The notes beneath the pieces are model-generated. The model searched no databases. It saw only the letters and a program-made list of their open reading frames with translations, and was not told the origin of the DNA. Shown in pieces: positions 12,260 to 25,929 of a stretch of DNA of 64,000 nt. The first letter of the stretch is position 1. The number at the start of each line of letters is the position of its first letter. A program made the translations under genes and the position numbers. The DNA comes from Caprella mutica. Lineage: Eukaryota > Arthropoda > Malacostraca > Amphipoda > Caprellidae. The stretch covers positions 372,001-436,000 of the forward strand of contig CANNZV010000323.1 of assembly GCA_947561585.1 (NCBI GenBank), given 5' to 3'.

Positions 12260-14965
12260 ATCTTTGATTGAAATTGAATAGTATTTGATTGAAATTGAAT
12301 AGTATTTGATTGGAATTGAATAGTGTTTGATTGAAATTGAATAGTATTTGATTGAAATTGGATAGTATTTGATTGAAATTGGATAGTATTTGATTGAAAT
12401 TGGATAGTATTTGATTGAAATTGGATAGTATTTGATTGAAATTAAATAGTATTTGATTGAAATTGAATAGTATTTGATTGGAATTGGATAGTATTTGATT
12501 GAAATTGGATAGTATTTGATTCAAATTAAATAGTATTTGATTGAAATTGAATAGTATTTGATTGAAATTGAATGGTATTTGATTGGAATTGAATAGTATT
12601 TGATTGAAATTGGATTGTATTTGATTGAAATTGGATGGTATTTGATTGAAATTGGATAGTATTTGAATGGAATTGGATAGTATTTGATTGAAATTGGATA
12701 GTATTTGATTGAAATTGGATAGTATTTGATTGAAATTGGATAGTATTTGATTGAAATTGAATAGTATTTGATTGAAATTGGATAGTATTTGATTGGAATT
12801 GGATAGTATTTGATTGGAATTGGATAGTATTTGATTGAAATTGAATAGTATTTGATTGAAATTGAATAGTATTTGATTGAAATTGAATAGTATTTGATTG
12901 AAATTGAATAGTATTTGATTGGAATTGAATAGTATTTGATTGAAATTGGATAGTATTTGATTGAAATTGGATAGTATTTGATTGAAATTGGATAGTATTT
13001 GATTGAAATTGGATAGTATTTGATTGAAATTGGATAGTATCTGATTGAAATTGGATAGTATTTGATTGAAATTAAATAGTATTTGATTGAAATTGAATAG
13101 TATTTGAATGGAATTGGATAGTATTTGATTGAAATTGGACAGTATTTGATTGAAATTGGATAGTTTTTGATTGGAATTGGATAGCATTTGATTGAAATTG
13201 AATAGTATTTGATTGAAATTGAATAGTATTTGATTGAAATTGAATAGTATTTGATTGAAATTGAATAGTATTTCATTGGAATTGAATAGTATTTGATTGA
13301 AATTGGATAGTATTTGATTGAAATTGGATAGTATTTGATTGAAATTGGATAGTATTTGATTGAAATTGGATAGTATTTGATTGAAATTGGATAGTATTTG
13401 ATTGAAATTGGATAGTATTTGATTGAAATTAAATAGTATTTGATTGAAATTAAATAGTATTTGATTGAAATTGAATAGTATTTGATTGAAATTGGATAGT
13501 ATTTGATTGAAATTGGATAGTATTTGATTGAAATTGAATAGTATTTGATTGAAATTAAATAGTATTTGATGGAAATTGAATAGTATTTGATTGAAATTGG
13601 ATAGTATTTGATTGAAATTAAATAGTATTTGATTGAAATTGAATAGTATTTGAATGGAATTGGATAGTATTTGATTGAAATTGGACAGTATTTGATTGAA
13701 ATTGGATAGTTTTTGATTGGAATTGGATAGCATTTGATTGAAATTAAATAGTATTTGATTGAAATTGAATAGTATTTGAATGGAATTGGATAGTATTTGA
13801 TTGAAATTGAATAGTATTTGATTGAAATTGAATAGTATTTGATTGGAATTGAATAGTATTTGATTGAAATTAAATAGTATTTGATTGAAATTGAATAGTA
13901 TTTGATTGGAATTGGATAGTATTGGATTGAAATTGTATAGTATTTGATTGAAATTAAATAGTATTTGATTAAAATTGAATAGTATTTGATTGAAATTAAA
14001 TAGTATTTGATTGAAATTGAATAGTATTTGATTGAAATTGGATAGTATTTGATTGAAATTAAATAGTATTTGATTGAAATTGAATAGTATTTGATTGGAA
14101 TTGGATAGTATATGATTGGAATTGGATAGTATTTGATTGGAATTGGATAGTAATTGATTGAAATTGGATAGTATTTGATTGAAATTGAATAGTATTTGCT
14201 TGAAATTGAATAGTATTTGATTGAAATTGAATAGTATTTGATTGAAATTGGATAGTATTTGATTGAAATTGGATAGTATTTGATTGAAATTGGATAGTAT
14301 TTGATTGGAATTGGATAGTATTTGATTGGAATTCAATAGTATTTGATTGGAATTCAATAGTATTTGATTGGAATTGGATAGTATTTGATTGGAATTGGAT
14401 AGTATTTGATAGAAATTGGATAGTATTTGATTGAAATTGGATAGTATTTGATTGAAATTGAATAGTATTTGATTGAAATTGAATAGTATTTGATTGAAAT
14501 TGAATAGTATTTGATTGAAATTGAATAGTATTTGATTGGAATTGGATAGTATTTGATTGGAATTGAATAATATTTGATTGAAATTGAATAGTATTTGGTT
14601 GAAATTGAATAGTATTGATCAATTGAAATTTAATGGAATTGATTGATTGAAATTGAATAGTATTTGATTGGAATTGGATAGTATTTGATTGGAATTGAAT
14701 AATATTTGATTGAAATTGAATAGTATTTGGTTGAAATTGAATAGTATTGATCAATTGAAATTTAATGGAATTGATTGATTGAAATTTAATGGAATTGATT
14801 GATTGAAATTTAATGGAATTGATTGATTGAAATTTAATGGAATTGATCAATTGAAATTTAATGGAATTGATCAATTGAAATTTAATGGAATTGATCAATT
14901 GAAATTTAATGGAATTGATTGATTGAAATATAATGGAATTGATTGATTGAAATTGAATAGTATTA
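12260..14965 (+). repeat. 2.7-kb minisatellite: 21-bp unit, then a 24-bp variant
   Basis: About 110 units of a 21-bp motif (tagtatttgattgaaattgg plus a) fill 12260-14620. 14620-14965 mixes in a 24-bp variant (gattgattgaaatttaatgg plus aatt). Because 21 and 24 are multiples of three and the unit lacks minus-strand stops, all three minus frames stay open (706, 251 and 303 codons). I read these as artefacts. Multi-unit blocks recur: about 13108-13200 matches 13648-13740, and 14538-14650 matches 14659-14790. This is the mark of unequal exchange. Confidence 0.95.
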
Positions 14966-15525
14966 TGCATTCAATTATCCTAAACAAAAGATTTTGATTT
15001 TAGACGCTACTTTAGTATTTCTGTAAATTGGTATAATTTGTGAAGCACTGTCACCCGCCAGAAGCTAAAATTGTTTAAATATAAAAACTCTCAGTACATT
15101 GAAAGCTACGTTCACACTGTAAAATTTAAAAAAGTCCATTCTCAATCCAAATCACAACAGTTCGGAGTACAAGGGACGTCAATCCGCGTATCTACATATC
15201 ATTCACCACAAACAGCTTCAGGATAGAACCCTTGGGCCAAACTAAATTGATAATATCTTTATCTAATGAAGCAAAAGGATACAGAAATATAAATAATTTT
15301 TATAACATTTTTATATCAATTTCAAACAATTTTTGTCACTAATACTAAAAATAAGTCACTGTGATTAGGTTAATTATACATTGAAATGTTTTTCTTAATT
15401 TTAATTCCTAAGAAATTGTCTTCGAATATCATTTTTTAGTTATTAACGGTGAGAATGAATTTCCCATATCTGCTGTGAATTCAGTCTTCAGATTCTTGTA
15501 GCAGATAGAAAACTTCAAAAGCTGA
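14966..15525. repeat. Inverted-duplication arm, left copy (matches 28837-29395)
   Basis: This block is the reverse complement of 28837-29395 at high identity. It lies just downstream of copy B's gene, as the other arm lies downstream of copy C. Its outer edge is exactly where the 21-bp array begins here; the array is absent at the other arm. Array growth or insertion at this edge therefore post-dates the inverted duplication, or was lost from the other side. Confidence 0.85.
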
Positions 15526-16183
15526 CAAGTAAAGTTAGTTGTGAAAAAGATTTTAGTAAACTTTGAAAAACATAATATCACAGTGACTTTTTCCTTAAAC
15601 TAATTAATAATATTTGATCACATGTCAATATCACAGCGCAAAATGATATTACACATAAATCAATATCTAGTCAAAGAGATCGTACAATCAACTAAAACTA
15701 ATAATTAAAATACATAACTTAAAATAACTGACACAATGCTAATATTATCATATGTTTTAACCACCACTGGAATATTAATTTCCATTTCGATAGTGGTAGA
15801 GTCATGAAATCATGGGGGTTTATCCATAACTTGCATATGAAACTCAGAACATTAAAATCAGTAAGTCAAATGGTCAGTACATACAATACAAGCATTACAA
15901 TTGAAGCTAGTGTTCTAATATTGAATACACATTATTTAAACTTATAAACTAATTCAAAACCTACAAACTTATAAACTAAAGTCAAATCTACAAAATTATA
16001 TACTACATAAAACTAAATTATTAAATTTGTACATGATAAGCGTTTGTAGTTACTTTATCACGACATTTAATATTAAGTCATTTAACATTATTATTTTCTA
16101 ATATTACTTATTTTCATTTCTTTCTGATATTTATCGTTTTTTGTATTTTTTTGTCATTAGGCCATACATCTCACCTATTAGAA
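15526..16183. other. Noncoding downstream of copy B
   Basis: AT-rich with no supported gene. It probably includes the 3' untranslated region and flank of the minus-strand gene ending at 16184. No motif stands out. Confidence 0.5.
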
Positions 16184-19100
16184 TCATAGTCTGTTTACTC
16201 GATATCTTTTGGGATTTGGTGAATTGCAGTCCAATTTTCGTTTGCGAGCCTCCTTCCTTGGAGGCTCCTGTTGATTTTCTTCCACAACGAGAGATTCCAG
16301 TCTCTCGTATTCCTTCTCACATGCAGCGTATTCCATGTCAAGTAAATTGATGAACTGTTCAATTGGCTGTCCACAGAGTGTGGTGTGTCCGAAGATTTTT
16401 CTTAATTGCTCTAAGGTTTCCTCCTGAAATTGTAAAATATGTTTATTATTATAAGTATTGTGATGGTCTATATTAAATTAAATGTTAGTTGGACAAAGGT
16501 TAGATGAAGGTGAAACTATGTCATCTTAAAATTAGTGAAATGTCACCAGGGTACTATCCAAAATGTTGATCAACTCATGGCGCTAAAGCCATGAACAAAT
16601 ACTTAAACTACAAATAATATAAGTTGAAAAATTTATAGCTTTCCTAATACGGGGTATTATTTCCTAATAATAATCTAAAATTTTGTACAGATGTGTAAAA
16701 AATGTTGATAAACAAAATGTGATTTTCAAATTTCTTTTTAATTTAATAGTTTTTGAATTACAGCCATTGAAACTTGGGTATCGGTTTTTTTGGGACACCC
16801 TGTATAGTAAGTATTTGACGAAATCTATTTGAATATGAGCCATCAACCTATAAAGAAAATTGCATTTATAAATGCACTAGTAACATAGCGAGTTGATGTT
16901 TCTAAATGTGATAGTTTGCGTTAACATTTAGAACTATATATATAATTTATAAATAATGTTGATACATGATCAAATAATTTTGCAGTGATATTTCTTATGA
17001 AACGTTGAGACAGCGTTATTGCATTACACTGGGTTATTGCATTCATGAGTCATAAAATCATTTATATCTGTTTTCCCCAAAATGTTTTTATCTGTGTATA
17101 TCTAAAGATACTGAATATTTAAAAAATACTTGACAACCCATTTGTCTCAAGTATTTTGGATTTTTTTAATGCAATTTTGACGTTGCCTAAATTTAGGTTC
17201 AAGAACTGGAAACATGAGTTTGCCAAAAAAATAATTCTATAGCGAAAAAAATTAAATAGAGAAAGATATACCGAGAGTGCGCACAATCTGTGCCACTACA
17301 TTTCACTCACCTTCGTTACGCCTCCTTCTTTAATCAGTCCAGAATATATGCAAAATGCAGCAATGGAGGCAAAGTTGTACCGAGTCATGAAGTTAGTTAT
17401 TGCACATCTGAAACAAGAACATTACACGTCAGGTTGTGAAGAATATCATTGTAAGTATCGAAACAATTTAATACTTCTCCTGTCTCAGACATTTTAAAAG
17501 TATTGGACATAGACACCAATGTTCATTCTTACACATTGAAAGAAATTAATTAAATTTACTCAAATTTATAGGATATACATTAATACATGGATAATATTAA
17601 TTAATTTACATTGGAGCTAAAGTCAGAAAGAAATGAGGCTCCATGAATAAAGTCACCTACCACCACCAGTTACAATGCTCATGAATGCAGAAAAGCTACT
17701 AAGTGAATGCAGTGACTCACTAAATATTAGGATGAAAAAGGACACAAGCACAGGTGGCTGTTCTCACGAATGGAAGAATAAAATGAAGTGGTAATAAGTA
17801 AGTGAAGCCTACGATCCAACCTAACACAAAAATCTGAAACCTCGTTGATGAAGACATAACCCTAGCGCTATTCTCTAAAACAGTAAGTAGCGTCAAAAAA
17901 CTCTAGTAAGGTACATATGAATAACGATAATATATAATCCAAATTACAACAGTTTGAAGCCCTTCTCTTCCATTCACCTCAAAGAGTTTCATGAAAGAAT
18001 CATATGGCTAAATAAGATAATATTAAAATTCACTTCAGACCAAAGAAAAAAATTGGATCTACTTACGCTGTCTTAGCAGTATTGTTCATAACTTCAATGG
18101 CCTTGGTCGGAATTACTGGAAGTAAGGATGAAAGAACATTTATTATGGAAAAATGAAGTTGCAGAAAGTTGCAAATTGATAAACTTCATTTCAAAATAAT
18201 ATCACTCCATTAACTTCAAATTACAGGGTGCGGAGAAAGTCCCCGATCATATAAAAATGTTAATTTAATGAGTTGTGATGGATGAAATGAATCAAAATTT
18301 ATCACACAATATCTCAATAAACCCATTTAACAGTTCTACCAATTATTTTTCAATATGACCACCATTGGCGGCGATTACTCTCTCGAGTCTACTTATGAAG
18401 CCCAACGTTTCTTGGGGAATTTTGGCCCATTGTCGCTCGAGGGACTTCTTCAGAGTTTCCGTACTATCATGAGCTGTAGCGCACTCTTCCTTCTCCAAAA
18501 TGGACCGTACACAAAAATCCAGAGGGTTCAGGTCTTGCGATGAAGGAGGCCACAATTCCTTCCTCCAACACGCAGGAGACGCTCACACCAATCCTGAGTT
18601 TTGTTCGCTGTGTGTGAGGGCGCACCGTCCTGTCGAAAAGTAAAAGACCTGTCCTTGAACTGCTTCTTCATCTCGACTTGTCCTGGAGTCAAAATATCCT
18701 CGATATACAATTTTCCGTTAACTTTAGCGCCTTCTTTGACGAAAATGAGAGGAGATCTCCAACTCTCAGAGATGGCAGCCCAAACCATCTCAAAGGCAGG
18801 CTTTTGGCGACGGAAAACAGCACTTTTTGCCAAAATTCTGTCGTTATGGGAGTTGAATTTGGCCTCCACAGTGAACATTTTCTATCCGAAAAGACGATCT
18901 CACCAGCCTGCGTGTCATCTTTCATTGCATTCAAAATAATCTATGATCTGCAAAGCCTCTTCTGTTTCTGCAAGTCCGTGAGCTGTTGCATGTTGGTCAT
19001 TTGAAGGGGGACAACTTGATGCCATCTATGACGATGGTTCTCACACTTTTTTCGTCGATATCCATACTCTTAGTCATCTTTCTCATGCTTCGCTTGAGGT

Positions 19101-21335
19101 TCCTCCTTATCCGCTTCCTAATGGCTTTGATGCGAGCGTGTAGTGCGAGGTCGTTCACACCTGGGTCGATCACCTGTTGTCTCCAATTCTTGGTAGCGTT
19201 TAACAGCATCCTTAACAGTCGATTTCGGTGCTTTTAACAGCCTAACAATCTCTGTGTTTGTCTTCCCCGCGCAATGTAGCTGAATAATAGCCTCACGTTG
19301 ACTCATTTTTAAAAAAGACAATGTAAATTTATAAAAAAAATTAGACCTGGAACATTAAAGTATTTTATTATATAAATGAATAAATTTAGTAAATTAATAA
19401 CATCTATAATTTATAAAATAAAATTTGATCGGGGACTTTCTCCGCACTCTGTACATAAGGAGATAAATACTTAAATAATAATAACTATTTTTGCAAAGGG
19501 TAATTAAAAAAGTTAGAACTACAGAAATAGTTTGTCATCGAAGCATTGATAGTTACTACATTTTCCTTCCTAGCAAAATTCAGGTATAAAATGTCAAATG
19601 AAAAATAGACACTAATAGTTTATAACTATTGATTAGTGGTGATATACTACAAATCAATTACTGCTAATTCTGATTTAAAAAGTAGAGGTTGATTCCAAAG
19701 ATAGAAGATGTATCGTATAATAAAGGAAGAGCAGTGATTCAGGGAATAAAATTAGAAGACAATAAGTTTTACTCACCACTCTTGTTTTTCTCGCAAATTT
19801 TGTCGATAGTTGCGAAAGGAAGCTTCTTTGAGAAAGATTTTTCCCAGTCAAAAGTTCTTCTGATGTATTTCACGGCATTTTCGTAAATTACTATATTTTC
19901 TTCCACCTAGAAAATAGCATCAATATTAAATACTTCCAAATGAAAAAGAAAACTCTACAATTTCTTAATTACCTATACTATGTATGCCTAATTGCAAAAT
20001 CACATTTATTCTTTATAATGAAAAATTGACTAAATATATTTGGACGCTAGTAAGAGTGAATAATTAGACAATAAGTAAATAACACTTAGTTGAAAATAAA
20101 AAAATATTCTCATTAAAAAAAGCTAATATTTAATTCATCATAGTATTTCTGCCCATTTATGGGCATATATCATTATTGTTCTATATGCAACTAGTCAAAA
20201 ACTTTATGCAGTTTTCTTACGAAAATCAAATTATCTAAAAGATATTCATTGTATGCAGTAGTTCTCGTCATGCAGTTTTGGACAACAAAATTTACGAACT
20301 ATCCCAAATTTTGGACACATTTGGACAGTACAAAATTTATAGACTTTCATATTGGATTTTATTATAGAAAAATAAATATTTTACTTTGGATTTTTTTTAT
20401 CTCTTAATACATTTATACGGAATAAAAATTCACGGACTTTCATATTGGCATTTATTATAGAAAAAATGTATTTTTACTTTATACGGAATAAAAAATTTAC
20501 GGACTAATAAGTTGTTCGTGAATGAAGAGTCCTATTGTGTCATTGGTGATTTTATTTTTTAAACTCACCCAAGAATCATGGTCAGAGACTTGCAAGTATT
20601 TCTCTTCTTCCCGTTCCCTCATATCTTCCAGGACTTTTTTAGCGACAACACGCGGAGTTACGCTGGTGTTGCCACACAGTGTGGCGGCAAAAAGGACGAA
20701 AGCCACTACTCCAGTCCCAAAATTTAATCGTAGAATGTCGAACTCCTTATAATAGGCTTTACATATCTTTATGCTTAAAAAGATGTGGTCCTTTGACCTG
20801 AAAAATATAAACATAATTAAGAAGAAGTTCTAAGAAAAAAAAACGAATTTTTAACCAAGATTTGAATGCGCTGTCAGCAACAGCAAAATGCTGAAGTCAT
20901 TAGTGTGATATCTGTCAGAAATATAACTTTGTCATCAGTTCGAATTTAATTGATGAATGTAACTTAATAATTATGAATGACTGTAGATAGCAGACATTTT
21001 ACAATGGAATAAAAGATAATATTTACTATACATGAATATAAGTCATTTTATAGCAAATTGACTAAACTGGACAAAAAGTTTATATTGTAAATTTATGGTC
21101 ATTGTATGGATTATTGGTTATTATTATTTCATAGTATATAATTGCAGGTACTTACAAATTCAACGAGTTTGTTATTTTCCAAATAGCCTTAGCTGCTCTT
21201 ATTGCTTCTGGAAATCTGCGCGAGTCGAAGTTAATCGTGTAGTTCCCAACTTGCTCCTCAACGAGACTGTAGGCCAGCTTTCCAACGGCTGGCGAGTTCC
21301 TAGTCACTTTATGGTTGTACATTTCGGTGAGAGTT
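16184..21335 (-). CDS. Copy B: intact six-exon gene, product unrecognised (possible tandem Bcl-2-like domains)
   Basis: Minus-strand exons: a 21156-21335, b 20569-20797, c 19777-19906, d 18067-18115, e 17311-17407, f 16184-16423. Every junction has an ag acceptor and a gt donor (gtgagt or gtaagt). The phases 2, 0, 1, 2 and 0 join into one frame of about 307 codons ending TGA. This consistency is strong evidence for a real gene. The 5' start is unsure; exon a has an early Met (MYNHK). Exon b contains LNFGTGVVAFVLFAATLCGN, then a charged helix and DHDSW. This resembles BH1 (NWGR-VAF), helix 6 and the BH2 Trp of Bcl-2 proteins. Exons e and f repeat the theme with YNFASIAAFCIYSGLIKEGG. The C-terminus is basic (RKEARKRKL, PKRYR), suggesting nuclear targeting, and has no membrane anchor. 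The family assignment is inference only. Confidence 0.7.
18224..19451 (-). mobile_element. mariner/Tc1-superfamily element in an intron of copy B
   Basis: Terminal inverted repeats of about 28 bp, with core gtgcggagaaagtccccgat at the left and its complement at the right, are flanked by TA (18222-18223 and 19452-19453), the target duplication of this superfamily. The element is 1228 bp long and lies between exons d and c of copy B, in the same orientation as the gene. The 1-kb transposase frame is broken. Confidence 0.92.
18343..19306 (-). pseudogene. mariner-like transposase, frameshifted
   Basis: The fragments read in order on the minus strand. The N-terminal helix-turn-helix begins MSQREAIIQLHCAGKTNTEI. 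A linker follows, then a catalytic region with FRQDGAPSHTANKT (second Asp) and WPPSSQDLNPLDF (third acidic position), about 34 residues apart once the frameshift near 18550 is allowed for. The C-terminus ends in VIAANGGHIEK. Frameshifts near 19120-19210, 18880-18930 and 18550 split the frame, so the copy cannot make a full transposase. Confidence 0.88.
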
Positions 21336-24300
21336 CTGGAAAGGAGAAAAATTTAGTATTGTACAGCACATTAATTTCAACCTAACAATTACCATCCGTA
21401 AGTTGCCTACTGAAAGAAATTATAGCTGGAAAGTTAAAAATTTAAGCTTAAATAAAAGCAAAAATTAACAATCATCAAACAGTTCCAATTCACTCAGGAA
21501 TTAAATAACACCAATCCGTGATAATTTACTAAAATTTGAATGATTAAAATCAAAAGTTTAAGCCAAAGAATTTCACAGGAGCGATATACTAACTTTTGAA
21601 ATCTATGGTTTAAATCATTTGCGAAAATTAAATACAGTAAACCTTTGGGAGAAGCAAACATCGAAGACTTATAGAACATACATAGATTTTAGAATACCGA
21701 GACAAATAATCTAAAACTACACAACAAAAAAATTCACTCATTAAAATTTCACACGACTGCTAACCTACCAAATTTAGAATTTTATAGACTAGTTATTGTA
21801 ATAATATTTTCTCTTCTTTCAGAGTATGGATTTCAGTTTAAGGTTGCATGTGTGACGCAACAGCGCATGTGTTTCACCAGATGTCTAGATTTAATAAATT
21901 ACTAAAATGTTATATTACTAATCATTAAAAATGATGCATTATTTTATTGGTGGCACTTAAGACAACTAAAGCCCGGATAAACAGCAACTGAAGTCAAGTT
22001 TTTAAATTAGGCATTTGCCATTTCTAACCTTAAACTGAAATCCATACTCTGAAAGAAGAGAAAATATTATTACAATAACTAGTATATAAAATTCTAAATT
22101 TGGTAGGTTAGCAGTCGTGTGAAATTTTAATGAGTGAATTTTTTTGTTGTGTAGTTTTAGATTATTTGTCTCGGTATTCTAAAATCACTATTATAAAGAT
22201 ATTTCCAAACTAAATTTAATGAATAAACTAGCTGCATGCGGTTGCAATAACTGAGCAACTTAACTCTATGTATTTCTATAAGTCTCTATGTATTGCCCAC
22301 AAAGAAAAAAGCCCACAAAAAACCCTACATACTTATATTAGCTTTATACATAGGCTAAACTCACGTTTAGATTAGGAGATTCCAAAAAAACACACAAAAA
22401 ACGTGTTTTCCAAAGTGTCCACTGCTTACAGCTCTCGAAGGAAGAATGAAGTAAAATTGAACCAGAAAGCGCATCGATACTTGTCTCAAGCTTATTGATT
22501 ACGATTCAGCATATGTCGAATTTTAGTGATTTGACCACATCAGGTGACCACCACACGTCCGAAAGATCAAATTATATTAAATACCGAATAAGGTAGTTTT
22601 GAAATATTTTGACGATTGTTTCTTACAGATTCAGACAATATAATTAGTCTAAGTTAATTGTTATTTTTTTCATGAACTATATACAACTTCTTATAAGTTT
22701 TTGTACGTTTCAAAATGGCAGCACGAAAACGGTGAACTGTTTCACTGGTTTGGTTATATCTCTATTTGTTTTGAGACTGGTATAATAAAGATATACTCAG
22801 TGACTATAAATATTGTCATACAAATGATGGGAAAATAATAAGTATTTCTTTTTAATATATTATTTTTCACGTGTCACCTTATACAGTATGGTGACATTCG
22901 TGCACGGACATTACGTCCAACGGACAATTCGCCCACGGAATACTTTATTTTCTATTATAATTATAATGTGTACATATTGTTTATTATATACTATGTATAT
23001 ATATTCTACAATATATAAGTAGAAAATGCCCTTTTTTGATGATAATAAGAAATGTATGGTCTTTGCCTAGATTATTTTTGCGATCTTCTTCTTCTGCTCG
23101 TGCTGGCCGGCAACAAGAAAATAATAAAACTGAATACTTTATTTAATGATATGCAGGCAGGCTTCGCTTTTATTGTAACCTGGTCTTATAAAATCTGTAA
23201 AAATATCGAGGCATGTCTCGGAATTATTATAGTACCTACTTAAATATTTTTTCTATATTCACAATAACTACAATTTTTGCAGTGCATTTTCACAATAACT
23301 ACCATAAACATCGAGATTAGTACTCAGATTAGCTTATTAGAAGCAATATTGGTTCAGAAATTAGTTTTTATGACAATTTTTTTTTCAACAGAGACTTCGT
23401 AAAATACATACATGTATATACTACTAAACAAGTTATTGATATTTAAATATGATATAAAAGAATTAGCTAGATATTGGTATATTTTACTGTTACGTTTAAT
23501 TATATAAACGTCAAAACATCGTGTTATCGGATTGTTCAATATTTTCAGACTCATAATAAAACCATACAAAATAATTAGTATTTTCCTTTATTGTAATTAT
23601 TTTATTCTCTTTCTTACGTTTCAAGATTTGGTCCTATTAGTACTCTTTTATTTCATATTTTGGAAACTCGTATCTCATTAATTAAGTCGAGATCCAGACA
23701 GCGGACTTGTCTCTATTCAAATCGGGGGAAAAGTCTACGGATTAATGCAAAATATTATAAGAGGTAAATAACTTAATGATGCAGTCAACCTGTTTAGCAT
23801 ATCTAATTTATAACTACAATCGATAGATAAACATTATTTATGTGTTCATATGAAAAGGTTCGGTTTTAAATTAAAGACTATTTAATCGTTCTTAACCAGC
23901 GGTATATAGTATTCGATACCATTTCATTTAGTTTCTTCTGCGATATTCTTAAGATCTATAATTTTAAACGCATATTGTCACAACACAATTATAATGCTCA
24001 CTACTAAATAGAGCGTTAATCAAAGGAGTAAATATTCCATGAATATTATCATCATTTAATCAGAGATAAAATAATACAAAAACAATAGGTAGCTATGATA
24101 TACAGGGGGTCAAACTATTATTTAGACAGGAAAAGAATTTTTTACATCCAAACAAAATTATAAATAATACTTTTACTTACATTACAAATGTTATTAGAAA
24201 TAATTTAAACTTAAAATATATTAAATATAGCAATACGTTTTATTCAACATTTTTAGAAGTAGGTAGTAAAAGAAAATATATTTGGACAGTTTTCTATTTA

Positions 24301-25929
24301 TATATTTTATATTTGGACAGTTTCTGAAGCCATTATATAATGGCCATCTCTAATATTCCATCTGATAATTAAAAAAAAATACATCTATTAATTGGTTCAT
24401 AACCCTATATATATATATTTTATAGTTTTTCATAAGCGTGTGTCTACGAATGACGGCAGTTACTATTTAAAACACTGCGCATGCGCAAACACTCAGATCA
24501 TTGGAACTGATAATAATCTAAAATCATAATAAAAACAACTGGAAAGTAGGTAGTATGACAGGTCAAATATATTAGCTTTAGTTTGAGAAACTGTTCTGCC
24601 GTTTCTTTTAGATCTTATCTTTCCTAACATCGATATTACAATATAGCGCTCTGTAATACACACATTAGGTTGGTGAAATTTCTTCGGAGGAAGACGTGAT
24701 CATAGAATCCAAATATTTTATGCTATGTCTAAAAACATGAACTCTTCATTTATTTATTTTCTTTTTAGACTTTTCTTAGTGATAATTCAGAGACTGTATT
24801 CAGTGAGTATCTTCTTTGCATCCACGATCTTAGTCATCGATTGGTGGTAGGTGAATTTTATATCAAAGCTTCTCAAATATAACATCTTCAAAGTCTTTTG
24901 AAGCTATTTTCTCTTTGATGCCATAGATTTGACCCTTGGTTCAAAAAAGGAAATGCATTAAATATCTTTGATATGCATATTATTTTATCCAATGTGTAGG
25001 AATAGAAAGTTTTACTTTCAAAATGTAACATATTACAAAGATATAGAATTCAAATCAGTAATTCGACCTTGGACGGCCATCGCCTCAAGCTGAGACATAA
25101 CCACAATAGTTGTGGTTTCCTATTCCATTGTCTCTACTTTTCTTCTCGACTTTTATGTTGTTGTACCGGCGAACTGTTGTAATTTGGTATATGGACTTTT
25201 TTTTACAATGCTTATAATTTTTCTAACGCTGCTCGCAGTTGAAAAATATAAATTGTTAATGCTAAGTTATGCTCTTCAACCTCGAAGTTTTAACTTTTTG
25301 TATTAGGTAGGATTCATTTACAATCTTTTCCTCATTTTCAGTTCATTTCCGTTAACTATGTTTTCAGTGTTTGTCTTCCTTTTGGTTACATTCCTGAGTA
25401 GCTTTTCGACATCTATGAGCTTATCACCGACCGGTTTGTTCATAGCCTTTGTTCACAGAGTTACTGCTTTATGTCAGTTGACGTCATAGATAAGGCCTAT
25501 GATTTTGAATCAGACGATAAACCATTACTAAATTTAAATCATGAATATAATTTACCCGAAAATACACGGATCTCTGATGAAATGTGAAAACTCGATACAT
25601 GCTTTATACTAAATATTTATTGTTTTCTATAAACAAGCGAAGAACGAATATTCAGAATGAAAACTTCAATGAGATCAAAATGTAACTGAATTTGTTCTAT
25701 TTCTAAATAGTTTCCAAGGAAGAAGTGTAAGCACACAGCATTAGAATAACTACCATTATATTTTCACCCTTTTATTCACTGCCTTTTGGTGAGTAAAATC
25801 ACAGAGTTAGCTCTAAGAATAACCTTCGCGCAATGACAAAAATAATCACCCTCACTTTTTGCTTACCTGTTCTTAAACTATCTCCATCAGTTCAAAATAG
25901 TTTTTACTTGTTAATAGTAAAATAAAATA
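21336..25929. other. Noncoding part of duplication copy 2
   Basis: No supported gene. It should contain the unseen 5' exon(s) or promoter of copy B, since that gene reads leftward from here, but no clear start exon could be fixed. Small open frames (23052-23243, 23354-23569, 25112-25306) have no recognisable motif. Confidence 0.5.
21685..22186. mobile_element. 502-bp palindromic element with arms of about 163 bp (foldback MITE)
   Basis: The left arm, starting gattttagaataccgagaca at 21685, is repeated almost perfectly in inverse at 22024-22186, with a unique centre of roughly 170 bp. It is absent from duplication copy 1, where unrelated sequence of about 280 bp sits at the same place. No clear target duplication is visible. 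Confidence 0.85.

Noticed and set aside
12237..14357. 706-codon minus-strand open frame of NFNQILS heptads, and the 251- and 303-codon frames
   Set aside because: All three frames are open only because the 21- and 24-bp repeat units are multiples of three. There is no non-repeat coding context, splice signal or recognisable domain.
21399..21415. A 17-base micro-exon upstream of exon a in copy B (ttcag-taggcaacttacggatg-gtaatt)
   Set aside because: The only phase compatible with exon a would begin with a TAG stop, and copy C lacks the donor.
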